Under the pieces are notes generated by a model. The model did no database searches. It saw only the letters and a program-made list of their open reading frames with translations, and had not been told where the DNA came from. A program made the position numbers and the translations under genes. From JASLQO01 sp002327525 (lineage in GTDB: Bacteria; Pseudomonadota; Gammaproteobacteria; Pseudomonadales; Azotimanducaceae), in assembly GCA_030744435.1 (NCBI GenBank), contig JASLQO010000020.1:124001-188000 (forward strand): 64,000 nt of DNA. Reading direction: 5' to 3'. This document shows, in pieces, positions 27,257 to 35,392 of this stretch. Within the stretch, counting starts at the first letter, position 1, and the number at the start of each line of letters is the position of its first letter.

Positions 27257-27784
27257 ATGAATCACCGAGCCTTAAAACCGATGCTACTCACACTCTCGTG
27301 TCTCGTCATGCCCTTTGCATTGGCCGGAGTCGCCTGGGGAGAGGTTATACGAGACAGGGCGCGTGTCGTAAACGTGGAGCCCGTGTATGAAAAGGTGCGC
27401 TACAGCGTGCCGGTGGAGACCTGTACGACTGAGTATGTGTCTCACCACGGCAGGTCCCATACGGCACCGATAGTCGGTGCGATCATTGGCGGTGCTGTGG
27501 GTCACGCGGTGGGTCATCACAAACGCAACAAACAGATCGGCACTGTTGTGGGAGCGTTGCTCGGAGGCACGATCGGGGCGGATGTGGCGCGGCGCCATGG
27601 CTCGCATCGTCCGGGCATTCATGAGCGCCAGGTGTGTGATGTGGTGGATGAGTACCATACAGAAGATCGACTCACCGGTTACGATGTGACCTACCGATAT
27701 GCAGGCTGGACGTATACAGCGCGCATGGATCACAAACCGGGTAAGTACGTACCGGTGCACATACGCGTTACGCCTCTTGTGTGA
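27257..27784 (+). CDS. Glycine-zipper 2TM domain envelope protein
   Basis: ATG 27257 gives 175 residues with a signal peptide (cleavage near AWGEV). A double glycine zipper follows: APIVGAIIGGAVGHAVGHH and IGTVVGALLGGTIGADVARR, the 'Gly-zipper 2TM' seen in SlyB-like and Rick_17kDa-type proteins. The flanks have paired cysteines (VETCTTEY and RQVCDVV). It probably sits in the outer membrane or periplasm, supporting envelope integrity. The exact job is unknown. It is followed, 77 bases later, by the PepSY-two-component genes, whose likely role is envelope sensing. Confidence 0.8.
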   Translation: MNHRALKPMLLTLSCLVMPFALAGVAWGEVIRDRARVVNVEPVYEKVRYSVPVETCTTEYVSHHGRSHTAPIVGAIIGGAVGHAVGHHKRNKQIGTVVGALLGGTIGADVARRHGSHRPGIHERQVCDVVDEYHTEDRLTGYDVTYRYAGWTYTARMDHKPGKYVPVHIRVTPLV

Positions 27785-27861
27785 TATCGGATGATCCAGC
27801 GAAGGTCGGTACGGGTGTATAAACAGAGTACAATGTATGCGCTTCAATCAGGTAGCGTCGG

Positions 27862-28206
27862 GTGAATCTGGTAAGAACCATCGTACACGGATCGGCTGTT
27901 TTCCTGATGGCCGCCGTGATCTGTCTGAGCTATCCGTCGGCCCATGGGCAAAACGCCAAGCACGAAGAACGGGGTGCTGAGTGGCGCAATGAACCCCGCT
28001 CCAACACCTTTGCGTCGCCACCCGGTACCCGTGCACGGCTGTCTGCGGAGAAGGCCACCACCATCGCGCGACGCGAGACGGGCGGGCGCATTCTGTCCGC
28101 GACTGCGGTCGACGGCGGCAAGAAAGGTTATCGCGTGCGCCTGCTGATGGACGGTAGGCGGGTTGTTACGGTGCATGTGACTGGCACCGGGCGCATCAAG
28201 AAATGA
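27862..28206 (+). CDS. Small secreted PepSY-domain protein
   Basis: GTG 27862 gives 114 residues with a signal peptide ending near AHGQ. The C-terminal half, LSAEKATTIARRETGGRILSA through YRVRLLMDGRRVVTVHVTGTGRI, is a PepSY unit: helix then strands with 'G.v....dG...v.V...TG.i'. Such proteins often precede PhoP/QseB-like regulators and are thought to modulate sensing or protease activity at the envelope. It lies 16 bases before the response regulator on the same strand, so it is probably co-transcribed with it. Binding partners are not known. Confidence 0.8.
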   Translation: MNLVRTIVHGSAVFLMAAVICLSYPSAHGQNAKHEERGAEWRNEPRSNTFASPPGTRARLSAEKATTIARRETGGRILSATAVDGGKKGYRVRLLMDGRRVVTVHVTGTGRIKK

Positions 28207-28222
28207 GTTTGAGGCTGTTGGT

Positions 28223-28894
28223 ATGCGGGTTCTCGTAGTTGAAGATGATCTCGCGCTGCAGGATCAGTTGCAGCGACAGTTGCGAACACAGGGCTTCGTT
28301 GTCGACAGTGCGTGCGATGGTGAGGAAGGGTTGTACTACGGAAGAGAGTACGACTATGACGCCGCGGTGATCGATCTCGGACTGCCCAAACTCGATGGCA
28401 TAGACCTCATCACACGGTTGCGTGCGGACGAGCGTTCCTTCCCCGTGCTGATTCTCACCGCGCGCGGCAACTGGCAGGACAAGGTGCAGGGGCTGGAAGC
28501 CGGTGCGGACGACTATCTCACCAAACCTTTTCACATGGAGGAGCTGGAGGCGCGAATCAATGCGCTCCTGCGCCGTGCTGGAGGTTATGCATCCCCGGTC
28601 ATACAGCATGGAGTACTTTCTCTCGACACCGGTAAAAAGGAAGTTCGTCTGTCGGATGAGGCGGTAGAACTCACCGCTTACGAATATCGCGTGCTCGAGT
28701 ACCTGGTTCTCAATCCGGATCGTGTGATTAGCAAAGCAGAGCTGACGGATCATCTGTACGAGCAGGATTTCGATCGTGACAGCAATGTCATCGAGGTATT
28801 CATCGGTCGGCTGAGGAAGAAGCTCGATCCGGTCAATCCGATTCGTACGATACGCGGGCAAGGGTATCGATTCAGCTCGGAAACGGCTGGTTGA
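28223..28894 (+). CDS. OmpR/PhoP-family response regulator
   Basis: A 223-residue protein. The receiver domain has the acidic pocket ED at 7-8, phosphoacceptor D51 (VIDLGLPKLDG), threonine in LILTARG and lysine in DDYLTKPF. The C-terminal winged helix (about 125-223) has ELTAYEYRVLEYLVLNPDRVISKAEL and NVIEVFIGRLRKKLDP. It resembles PhoP/QseB. Regulated genes are not visible from sequence; the upstream PepSY and glycine-zipper genes are plausible targets. The end overlaps the kinase start (TTGA). Confidence 0.93.
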   Translation: MRVLVVEDDLALQDQLQRQLRTQGFVVDSACDGEEGLYYGREYDYDAAVIDLGLPKLDGIDLITRLRADERSFPVLILTARGNWQDKVQGLEAGADDYLTKPFHMEELEARINALLRRAGGYASPVIQHGVLSLDTGKKEVRLSDEAVELTAYEYRVLEYLVLNPDRVISKAELTDHLYEQDFDRDSNVIEVFIGRLRKKLDPVNPIRTIRGQGYRFSSETAG

Positions 28895-30210
28895 TCTCCG
28901 GGATCCAGTCCCGCCTGCTGCTCACAACTGCAGGCGTGCTCGCCGTCGTACTCTCGCTAACCGGATGGGTGCTCGACAGTTCCTTCCGAGCCAGCCAGCG
29001 AGCCGGCGCCCAGCAGCAGCTCATGCTGGTTATCTATTCGCTCATGGGCTCTGCGCAGGAACATGAAGACCACGTGGATTTCACCGACGAATTGCCGGAG
29101 CCCCGCCTGTCCCAGCCGGAATCGGGACTGTATGCGTTCGTTACCGGTTCGGAGGGTGAGCGGTACTGGCGTTCGCCGTCCGCCGAGACGACCGCCGTGC
29201 GCTATACGTCCGTGCAACCGCTGCCTGGTGAGTTTCAATTCGCCACCGTGGATCAATCGCGTCCGATGTACGTACTCAGCTATTCGGTGATCTGGGAAGA
29301 TGCCGACGAATCGCTCCTCACGTTCCAAGTAGCGACGGATCAGGCGCCGTTTCGTATGGCTGTGCAGGGATTCCGGCGCAGTTTGTATCTAGGTATCGGC
29401 GGCGTCACCCTGGTGTTCATCATCGCCCAGATGCTGGCGATTCGGTGGGGACTGCGTCCGCTGCGCTCCATGCAGGAGGAGGTGCGACAGCTGGAGGCAG
29501 GCGCCCGGCAGCGGCTCAGCGCCGGCTATCCCAGAGAACTCACGGGACTGGCGTCCAATCTGGACCGCTTCGTAGCTCACGAGGAACGCAGTCGTACGCG
29601 TTACCGCAACGCGCTGGACGATCTGGCTCACAGTCTGAAAACCCCGCTTGCCGTCATCCGCAACGCACTTCGTGAGCAACCGGGTAGTGCCGGGGAGCTC
29701 GTGGATGAACAACTCCAGCGAATGGAGAGCGCGGTGACCCACCAGCTGTCTCGCGCGGTTACCGGTCCCGTGGTCGTCGGCGGCCAGGTAGATCTCACGG
29801 ACGTCATCGAGCGTATCTTGAGGGCGCTGAAGAAAGCCTATCTGGATCGTGATGTGTCTGTGGAGTCCGCGTTGCCCGAAGCCCTGGTCGTGCGTGGTGA
29901 TGAGCGGGATTACCTCGAGATTTTTGGCAATCTGCTGGAGAACGCATTCAAATACACGCACCACGAGGTGCGTATCAGCGCAGTCCTAGACCAGCGGGTG
30001 CACGTGGTTGTGGAGGATGACGGCCCTGGAATCAGCGAGGTACTTCGCGAGGAGGTGCGCAACCGGGGCACGCGGGCAGATCGCGTGCAGCAGGGCCAGG
30101 GTATCGGTCTCGCCGTGGTCGCCGAGCTGGTCGGCGCCTACCAGGGTACGCTCGAGATTGGCGCGAGCGGCCTTGGCGGAGCCCGGATAGAAGTGGTTAT
30201 GCCTGGTTGA
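28891..30210 (+). CDS. PhoQ-like sensor histidine kinase
   Basis: TTG 28891 overlaps the regulator stop by four bases and gives 439 residues, translationally coupled. Two membrane spans (about 8-28 and 165-185) enclose a periplasmic sensor of about 135 residues with an acidic patch (EHEDHVDFTDELPE) similar in spirit to the Mg/peptide-sensing acidic surface of PhoQ. HAMP-like region, then phosphoacceptor H247 in DDLAHSLKTPLAVI, N box NLLENAFKY, G boxes VEDDGPGI and GQGIGLAVV. LAHSLKTPLA instead of the common HELRTPL is the PhoQ/CarS type. It converges on and overlaps the DUF349 gene end by 14 bases. Confidence 0.92.
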   Translation: MISGIQSRLLLTTAGVLAVVLSLTGWVLDSSFRASQRAGAQQQLMLVIYSLMGSAQEHEDHVDFTDELPEPRLSQPESGLYAFVTGSEGERYWRSPSAETTAVRYTSVQPLPGEFQFATVDQSRPMYVLSYSVIWEDADESLLTFQVATDQAPFRMAVQGFRRSLYLGIGGVTLVFIIAQMLAIRWGLRPLRSMQEEVRQLEAGARQRLSAGYPRELTGLASNLDRFVAHEERSRTRYRNALDDLAHSLKTPLAVIRNALREQPGSAGELVDEQLQRMESAVTHQLSRAVTGPVVVGGQVDLTDVIERILRALKKAYLDRDVSVESALPEALVVRGDERDYLEIFGNLLENAFKYTHHEVRISAVLDQRVHVVVEDDGPGISEVLREEVRNRGTRADRVQQGQGIGLAVVAELVGAYQGTLEIGASGLGGARIEVVMPG

Positions 30211-32914
30211 TCATCTCCGCGAGTGCGGTGTTGAAGCGCTCACGCAGAGAAGTGCACGCCTCGGTCTTGGGGCCGATCTCGCACCATTGTCGAGCCATCT
30301 CCACAGGACCCGTTGGTATCACGGACTCATTGAGAGACTGGTTGAGTTTTTCGATCTGGATTTCCAGGCGCAGCGACTGGTCGTGCGCGGGCGAATCGCA
30401 GCCGGCGAGGATCTCGCAGCGCACGACGAGGCGGTGCAGGACGATTTCAGCGTCATCCGTTGGCTCTTCCATGCGCCGGGTGAAAACGGGATCTGGGGGA
30501 TCTGCGAACTCACCAGCGTCCTCGGCGGCGCTCACCTGTATGTCCCATTCCATTAGCTGCTCGACTTGCTGGCGTACCTGGGCTTTCTGATCGCGATGCG
30601 TGCTTTCCTTGACTTCGGCACGCAGGGTGTCCATGTGCTTGCGTAAGGATTGTTCGCGGTCGCGCGGCATCTCTCCCAGCCGATCCAGATCGGCGCGCAA
30701 CCGGTTGAATGCGGCCTGGTCAGCCCGACCAGCGGTCAGATTTTCAACGAACGCATCGATGAGCCTTTCTGCCTCGTCGGCACTTGCGCTGCGCTGTGCC
30801 GTGCGCGCATCCTGGGCCTCACTGAGCTCGTCGAATATGCGATCACATTCGGCCCGGAAGGCCTTCCATAGCTTCTGATCGGCGTTGCGTGGAGTCATGC
30901 CAACTGCCTTCCAGGCACGCTGCAGTTCTTTCGCACCCTCGACCTTGGTATCCACCGGATCATCCGAATCCGCGAGGCGGCGGGCTTGGTCGACGATATC
31001 TTCCTTGGCTTGACGGTTTTCGTTCCGGATGCTGTTGAGCCGCTCGCTCAGACGCTCTTGCAGAGTATCGAAACGTTGTTGCAGCTTCTTGCCCTTGCTC
31101 CGATCCACCGGATGATAGGCTCGCCACTCGTCACGCGCTGTGTGCAGTATCTGAACCGCCGCTTTCAGGTCGGCACTTTCCCAGTCAACCGTATCGAGAT
31201 AGCTGGTCAATTGCGCACAGATCTCCTCGCGCCGGACGAGATTTTGTTCACGCTCGTCGGCTTGTTCGCGATAGTACGAGCGGCATGGTTCGAAAGCGGC
31301 CTCGGCCAGTTCGTTGAAACGCATCGCCAGTGCCCGTTCGGCCCCGGTGGGCTCCCCAAGGGTGTTCCACTCGGTGCGTGCCTGTTTGATCGTGTCGGCC
31401 TGCACCTGTGGTTCGCGCGGGGAGCTGACCAGATCCTCCATGCGTTGAATCAGATCTTCGCGTTTGGGGGTCGTGGCGTATTTGGCCCAGTCGGACATAT
31501 CCTGCAGTCTGGCGGCCGCGCGGCCGAAATCGGCATGGGAGGGGTGCCCCGGCACACTGCGGTCAAGGCGGCGGGCGTGGCCGAATACAGTGCGTGCGGC
31601 CTGCAGCTCTCCGGCTTCCATGTGAGCCTCGGTGTCCCTGATGGCCTGTGCGAGCTGCTCTTCGAGCTGCTGGCGGTGCGCACCGATCCTTTCCAGTGCG
31701 GCTTCGCAGCGTTTGAGCGCATCCTCAATGTCTGCGGTGCTGGCTGGTACGGCTAACCAGTCGGGCCAGCCAAGCTTGGCTATCGCACTTTTTGCCGCAG
31801 CGGCTGTCGAACGGGCGGAGTCCGCACTCTGCCAAAGACCAATCAGCGCATCGGGCTCGCGCGGCCACTCCGGCGGGGCCTCCAATTCGGGCGGGGTGGG
31901 CAGCGCTTCGAGCCGGGCGTATGCCGCGAACGCCTCTTCGGCTTTTTGCAACGCTTCTTGTGCCTGCTGTCTCAGATGATCCGATATGCCCGCCGTACTT
32001 TCGAGTGAACGTTCGAGTGCGCGCTTGGCGTTGCCTGCGCCAGCGACATCGAGCTGGTCTGACAACGAGGTATTCAAGTCATCGAGCGCCTTGTCCACCG
32101 ACGCGGTGTCAAACTCCAGTGGTGGAATGGCGGCGTGTGAGGAGGCTTGCGCCGCCGTGTGACGAGTGTTTTCGATGCAGGTGTTCAATGCGGGGCAGGT
32201 ATCGCCCGATTCTCCATAGTTTGCGAGGTTTTCGACGAGGGTTGCGATCCTGCCGAGAAGCGCCTCTCCCTCGCGCAGCAGTGCCGCCTGGCGGCCGTGT
32301 GATGCATCCACGCGTTCGAGTGCCGCGATGATTTCATTGGCCCGCGCCACAACGCTCACATGTTCATCGCGGGTTCGTTTTACCTCCTTTAGCGCACTGC
32401 GAGCATGACGGTTGCTGGTCTTGCAGTGGTTTCGTGACAGTTTTTCCAACGTGGTGAGGGTCGCTTCGCCCCTTGTGTCGGCAAGTGGAAGGAGTTCGCC
32501 GCGCCAGGCCTCGGGACAAGCGAGCAGTGCCTGGCAAAAGGACTCGGTCGAGCCCACGTGCGTGAGCAGTCTGCTTGCATCTTCAGTGCTGCCGAGATGC
32601 CGGATCCGGATTCTCAGGACGCTCGGGTGATCATCCAGCACAGGCGGCAGATCGACCATCGTTGCCAGCTTTTCGGCCACGCTATCCTGTACGCACTCTA
32701 CTTCCAGTAAGCCACCGAGGATTTCCACGTCGTCCAATCGCGCGATGGCCGCGCGTCGCACGTCGACGGAGGCGTCCTCGCGTGCGATCAGCGAAAGTTG
32801 CTGGGCGTCCAGCCGCAGATCACTGCTTTGAAGCGCGCTCAAACGCTCAGCGGGTTTGGCGCTATCGAGCCGCGCCTTGCTGCCAAACAGGCGTCTGATG
32901 AGGCTGCTGTGCAT
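30197..32914 (-). CDS. DUF349 repeat protein
   Basis: ATG 32914 gives 905 residues. The N-terminal 150 residues (LFGSKARLDSAKPAERLSAL, DASVDVRRAAIARL) look like HEAT-like helical repeats. The rest is long helices with several DUF349 units, each about 70-80 residues with a W-R-E..WR core (for example VDWESADLKAAVQILHTARDEW and EGAKELQRAWKAVGM, LWKAFRAECDRIF). Function is unknown; DUF349 proteins are predicted coiled-coil scaffolds. No catalytic motif is visible. The start lies 7 bases after the CDGSH gene stop, so they are an operon. Confidence 0.85.
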   Translation of the reverse strand: MHSSLIRRLFGSKARLDSAKPAERLSALQSSDLRLDAQQLSLIAREDASVDVRRAAIARLDDVEILGGLLEVECVQDSVAEKLATMVDLPPVLDDHPSVLRIRIRHLGSTEDASRLLTHVGSTESFCQALLACPEAWRGELLPLADTRGEATLTTLEKLSRNHCKTSNRHARSALKEVKRTRDEHVSVVARANEIIAALERVDASHGRQAALLREGEALLGRIATLVENLANYGESGDTCPALNTCIENTRHTAAQASSHAAIPPLEFDTASVDKALDDLNTSLSDQLDVAGAGNAKRALERSLESTAGISDHLRQQAQEALQKAEEAFAAYARLEALPTPPELEAPPEWPREPDALIGLWQSADSARSTAAAAKSAIAKLGWPDWLAVPASTADIEDALKRCEAALERIGAHRQQLEEQLAQAIRDTEAHMEAGELQAARTVFGHARRLDRSVPGHPSHADFGRAAARLQDMSDWAKYATTPKREDLIQRMEDLVSSPREPQVQADTIKQARTEWNTLGEPTGAERALAMRFNELAEAAFEPCRSYYREQADEREQNLVRREEICAQLTSYLDTVDWESADLKAAVQILHTARDEWRAYHPVDRSKGKKLQQRFDTLQERLSERLNSIRNENRQAKEDIVDQARRLADSDDPVDTKVEGAKELQRAWKAVGMTPRNADQKLWKAFRAECDRIFDELSEAQDARTAQRSASADEAERLIDAFVENLTAGRADQAAFNRLRADLDRLGEMPRDREQSLRKHMDTLRAEVKESTHRDQKAQVRQQVEQLMEWDIQVSAAEDAGEFADPPDPVFTRRMEEPTDDAEIVLHRLVVRCEILAGCDSPAHDQSLRLEIQIEKLNQSLNESVIPTGPVEMARQWCEIGPKTEACTSLRERFNTALAEMINQA

Positions 32915-32921
32915 GAGCCGG

Positions 32922-33161
32922 TCAGAGATCAGCGTGGGTGCCGTCGCACAGCGGTGCTTTTTCCGAATGCTTGCACCCGCAGAAATACACGGTGCGGTCG
33001 TCGTCAGCCTCATACTTCACGGGCGTGAAGGCGGTGTCCTGGTGGGAACCGTCACAGAACGGCTGGTTGCAACTCTTGCCACAGGTGCACCAGAAATACT
33101 TCTCGCCGGCCACGACATCCACCGCAAAAGGTGCTTTTTGTGCTATTCGGGGGTCACTCAT
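32922..33161 (-). CDS. Tandem CDGSH iron-sulfur protein
   Basis: A 79-residue protein with two CDGSH clusters: C25, C27, C36 and H40 in CTCGKSCNQPFCDGSH, and C61, C63, C72 and H76 in CGCKHSEKAPLCDGTH. Each should hold a 2Fe-2S cluster with three cysteines and one histidine, as in mitoNEET-like proteins. The small double-motif form is the usual bacterial type II. It probably acts in electron transfer or iron-sulfur storage. It lies just upstream of the DUF349 gene on the same strand. Confidence 0.92.
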   Translation of the reverse strand: MSDPRIAQKAPFAVDVVAGEKYFWCTCGKSCNQPFCDGSHQDTAFTPVKYEADDDRTVYFCGCKHSEKAPLCDGTHADL

Positions 33162-33203
33162 CTGGGGCTCCTGTCAGTGCTTTGAATTGCAGTTCTGCCA
33201 TCA

Positions 33204-34061
33204 TCATGAAAACTCCCGCGGCTGCCACCACGGAAAAAAGTCCGGCATGTCGGTGGAGACCTTACCGGCAAATCTGGCCGGTCGTTTCTCGAGGAAAGAC
33301 TCGACGCCTTCTCTGGCATCGGGCGATTTGCCTCGATGGTACACACCACGTGAGTCGATCTTGTGCGCCTCGATGGGATGGTCGGCACCGAGCATGCGCC
33401 ACATCATATGACGGATCAGGGTCACCGACACAGGCGAAGTTTTGCTCGCGAACTCCGATGCGAGCACGCGTGCTGCGGGCAGCAGTTCGTCCTTGGCATA
33501 GAGGCGCCGAACAAGACCTCCCTCGAGTGCCTCCAGGGCCGGGAATACCTTTCCGCTGTAGCACCACTCCAGCGCCTGGCTGATACCCACGACGCGTGGC
33601 AGGAAGTAGCTCGAGCAAGCCTCCGGTACGATGCCGCGGCGGGCGAACGCCAGCCCGAATCTGGCGTTGTCCGAGGCAATGCGAATGTCCATGGGTAGTG
33701 TCATGGTCACTCCCACCCCGACCGCCGGTCCGTTGATCGCCGCTATGACCGGTTTGTTGCTCTCGTAGATCCTCAGCGCCAGGACGCCACCGCCGTCTGG
33801 CTGTAATCCGCTTTCGCGATCCTCGCGGCTGTCGGCATCGAAGCTGGCACCGCCAGATGAGAGATCGGCACCCGCGCAGAAAGCGCGACCCGCCCCGGTG
33901 ACGATGACGACGCGTATCTGGTCGTCCTCATCCGCGCAATCGAATGCATCGACCATCTCGTTGAGCATGTCGCGATTGAACGCGTTCAGCTTCTCAGGGC
34001 GGTTGAGAGTTATGGTGAGGATGCTGTCCTCCACCTCATAGAGGATGTTCTGGTAGGTCAT
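33204..34061 (-). CDS. Enoyl-CoA hydratase/isomerase family protein
   Basis: ATG 34061 gives 285 residues of the crotonase fold. Landmarks: YEVEDSILTITLNRPEKLNAFN, RVVIVTGAGRAFCAGADLSS (oxyanion hole), INGPAVGVGVTMTLPMDIRIASDNARFGLAFARRGIVPEACSSYFLPRVVG. The ACSSYFLPR block suggests that the second catalytic glutamate of true hydratases is replaced or shifted, as in several isomerase/hydrolase members, so the exact reaction is open. It is divergent from the acyl-CoA dehydrogenase pair across a 143-base gap, and a shared beta-oxidation-type pathway is a reasonable inference. Confidence 0.88.
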   Translation of the reverse strand: MTYQNILYEVEDSILTITLNRPEKLNAFNRDMLNEMVDAFDCADEDDQIRVVIVTGAGRAFCAGADLSSGGASFDADSREDRESGLQPDGGGVLALRIYESNKPVIAAINGPAVGVGVTMTLPMDIRIASDNARFGLAFARRGIVPEACSSYFLPRVVGISQALEWCYSGKVFPALEALEGGLVRRLYAKDELLPAARVLASEFASKTSPVSVTLIRHMMWRMLGADHPIEAHKIDSRGVYHRGKSPDAREGVESFLEKRPARFAGKVSTDMPDFFPWWQPREFS

Positions 34062-34204
34062 GCGGACACCGGAGGTGATTGAATACGGCAATGATGCTGG
34101 GTTGGGTGGCGGAAGCCAAGGTTGGCGCACGCGCCCGAGTAGTTTCCAGCGTTGATTGAGGAGGTAAACTGGAGGGCTGCGGGTGTTGATGAGTGGTGAA
34201 TACA

Positions 34205-35380
34205 ATGGACACGACGGCCAGCGAGCCCGGGCAGGCCTTCCTGGCACGCACGAGGGCTTTTCTGCGAGCGCATTGGCGCGCCGGAGAGGTAGGACTCACG
34301 AGCACCGCCGCGGTGCGGCATTGGGAACAATCACTGCTCGCAGAGGGCTGGACGGTCCCGGGCTGGCCACCGGAATATGGCGGTCCAGGCTGGTCGTTGG
34401 CCCAGCGCTATGAGTGGAATCGGGAGACTCGCGCTGCCGGTGCGCCGGCCTTCAACCCTGCCGGAACACAGTTCGTTGGCCCGCTGCTGATGAGGTTGCC
34501 GGATGTTCCGGTGCAGGAACTGGACGCCATCCGCACCGGTGACCAGCGGTGGAGTCACGGCTTGACCGGGGCTGGAAGCCTACACATCGAGCGGGATGGT
34601 GATAATGTCCGGCTCAACGGTAGTGCACCCTGGGTGGAGGGTGTGCCTGATCCGGACAGGCTGCTGCTGCTGGCGCAGGAGCTGGATGGCGGTGAGAGCC
34701 TCGTAGTGGCAGGTGCTGGTTTGGCGGGCGTTGCGCTTGAGCCGATTGCCGGTATGGACGGGGGTGTGGTTCGGGTCACGTGTCGCGACTGTCCCGCGAA
34801 GGTCCTGGCATGGCCCGGGCCGGCCCGCGAGGTGCTGAGCGATCTGTTGTGCGTGGCGCCGCCGGAGTATTTCCCGGCAGGGGATTTGTCTGCTCATCTT
34901 GAGCGGTTGCGCGTATTGGCATACCGGCTCGAAGATGGCGAGGGCGGGGTGCTGGGCGATGATGAGAGTATTGCTGCCGATCTTGCCTCTGCCGGCGTTG
35001 CCCTCGCCGCACTGCTCGCGCTCGAGGCACGAGCGCACGATGCGATCGAACGCGGGGCAGAGGTGCAGTCGCTCATATCGATGTTGTTCGTGAAGAGTGC
35101 CGAGCTTGCCGGGACGTTGGGCTGGCTGCAGCACACCGTAGCCGGTCATCTAGGGCTGCCGCCCGTACCGCGGGAGGGTGATAACCAGCCCGGCGTGGTT
35201 CCCGACTACGCCTTGCCCGTGATACAAGGTATGCTACGTGGCCGCCCGTGGACGGACACGGCCGCGCGGTTGGCACACGACAAACTGGTCGAAACGTTCG
35301 AAGATTCCGTTGGTATACGCAGGACCGCAACGGCGGATGAGCAGGGTGGCTGCCGCTCGATGCGGCGCAAAGAGAACTGA
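34205..35380 (+). CDS. Acyl-CoA dehydrogenase, large-subunit type, degenerate
   Basis: ATG 34205 gives 391 residues (GTG 34193 possible). The N-terminus is typical of PimC-like or side-chain acyl-CoA dehydrogenases: ARTRAFLRAHWRAGEVGL, GWTVPGWPPEYGGPGWSLAQRYEW. The middle strand region is shortened: the usual 'E.gaGSD' flavin/substrate segment reads TGAGSLHIERDGDNV, and no clear catalytic glutamate or FAD diphosphate block is visible in the last third. It sits 12 bases before a second acyl-CoA dehydrogenase. Heterotetrameric enzymes pair a catalytic subunit with a degenerate one, so this may be the non-catalytic partner. Confidence 0.78.
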   Translation: MDTTASEPGQAFLARTRAFLRAHWRAGEVGLTSTAAVRHWEQSLLAEGWTVPGWPPEYGGPGWSLAQRYEWNRETRAAGAPAFNPAGTQFVGPLLMRLPDVPVQELDAIRTGDQRWSHGLTGAGSLHIERDGDNVRLNGSAPWVEGVPDPDRLLLLAQELDGGESLVVAGAGLAGVALEPIAGMDGGVVRVTCRDCPAKVLAWPGPAREVLSDLLCVAPPEYFPAGDLSAHLERLRVLAYRLEDGEGGVLGDDESIAADLASAGVALAALLALEARAHDAIERGAEVQSLISMLFVKSAELAGTLGWLQHTVAGHLGLPPVPREGDNQPGVVPDYALPVIQGMLRGRPWTDTAARLAHDKLVETFEDSVGIRRTATADEQGGCRSMRRKEN

Positions 35381-35392
35381 TACGAGGACTGC

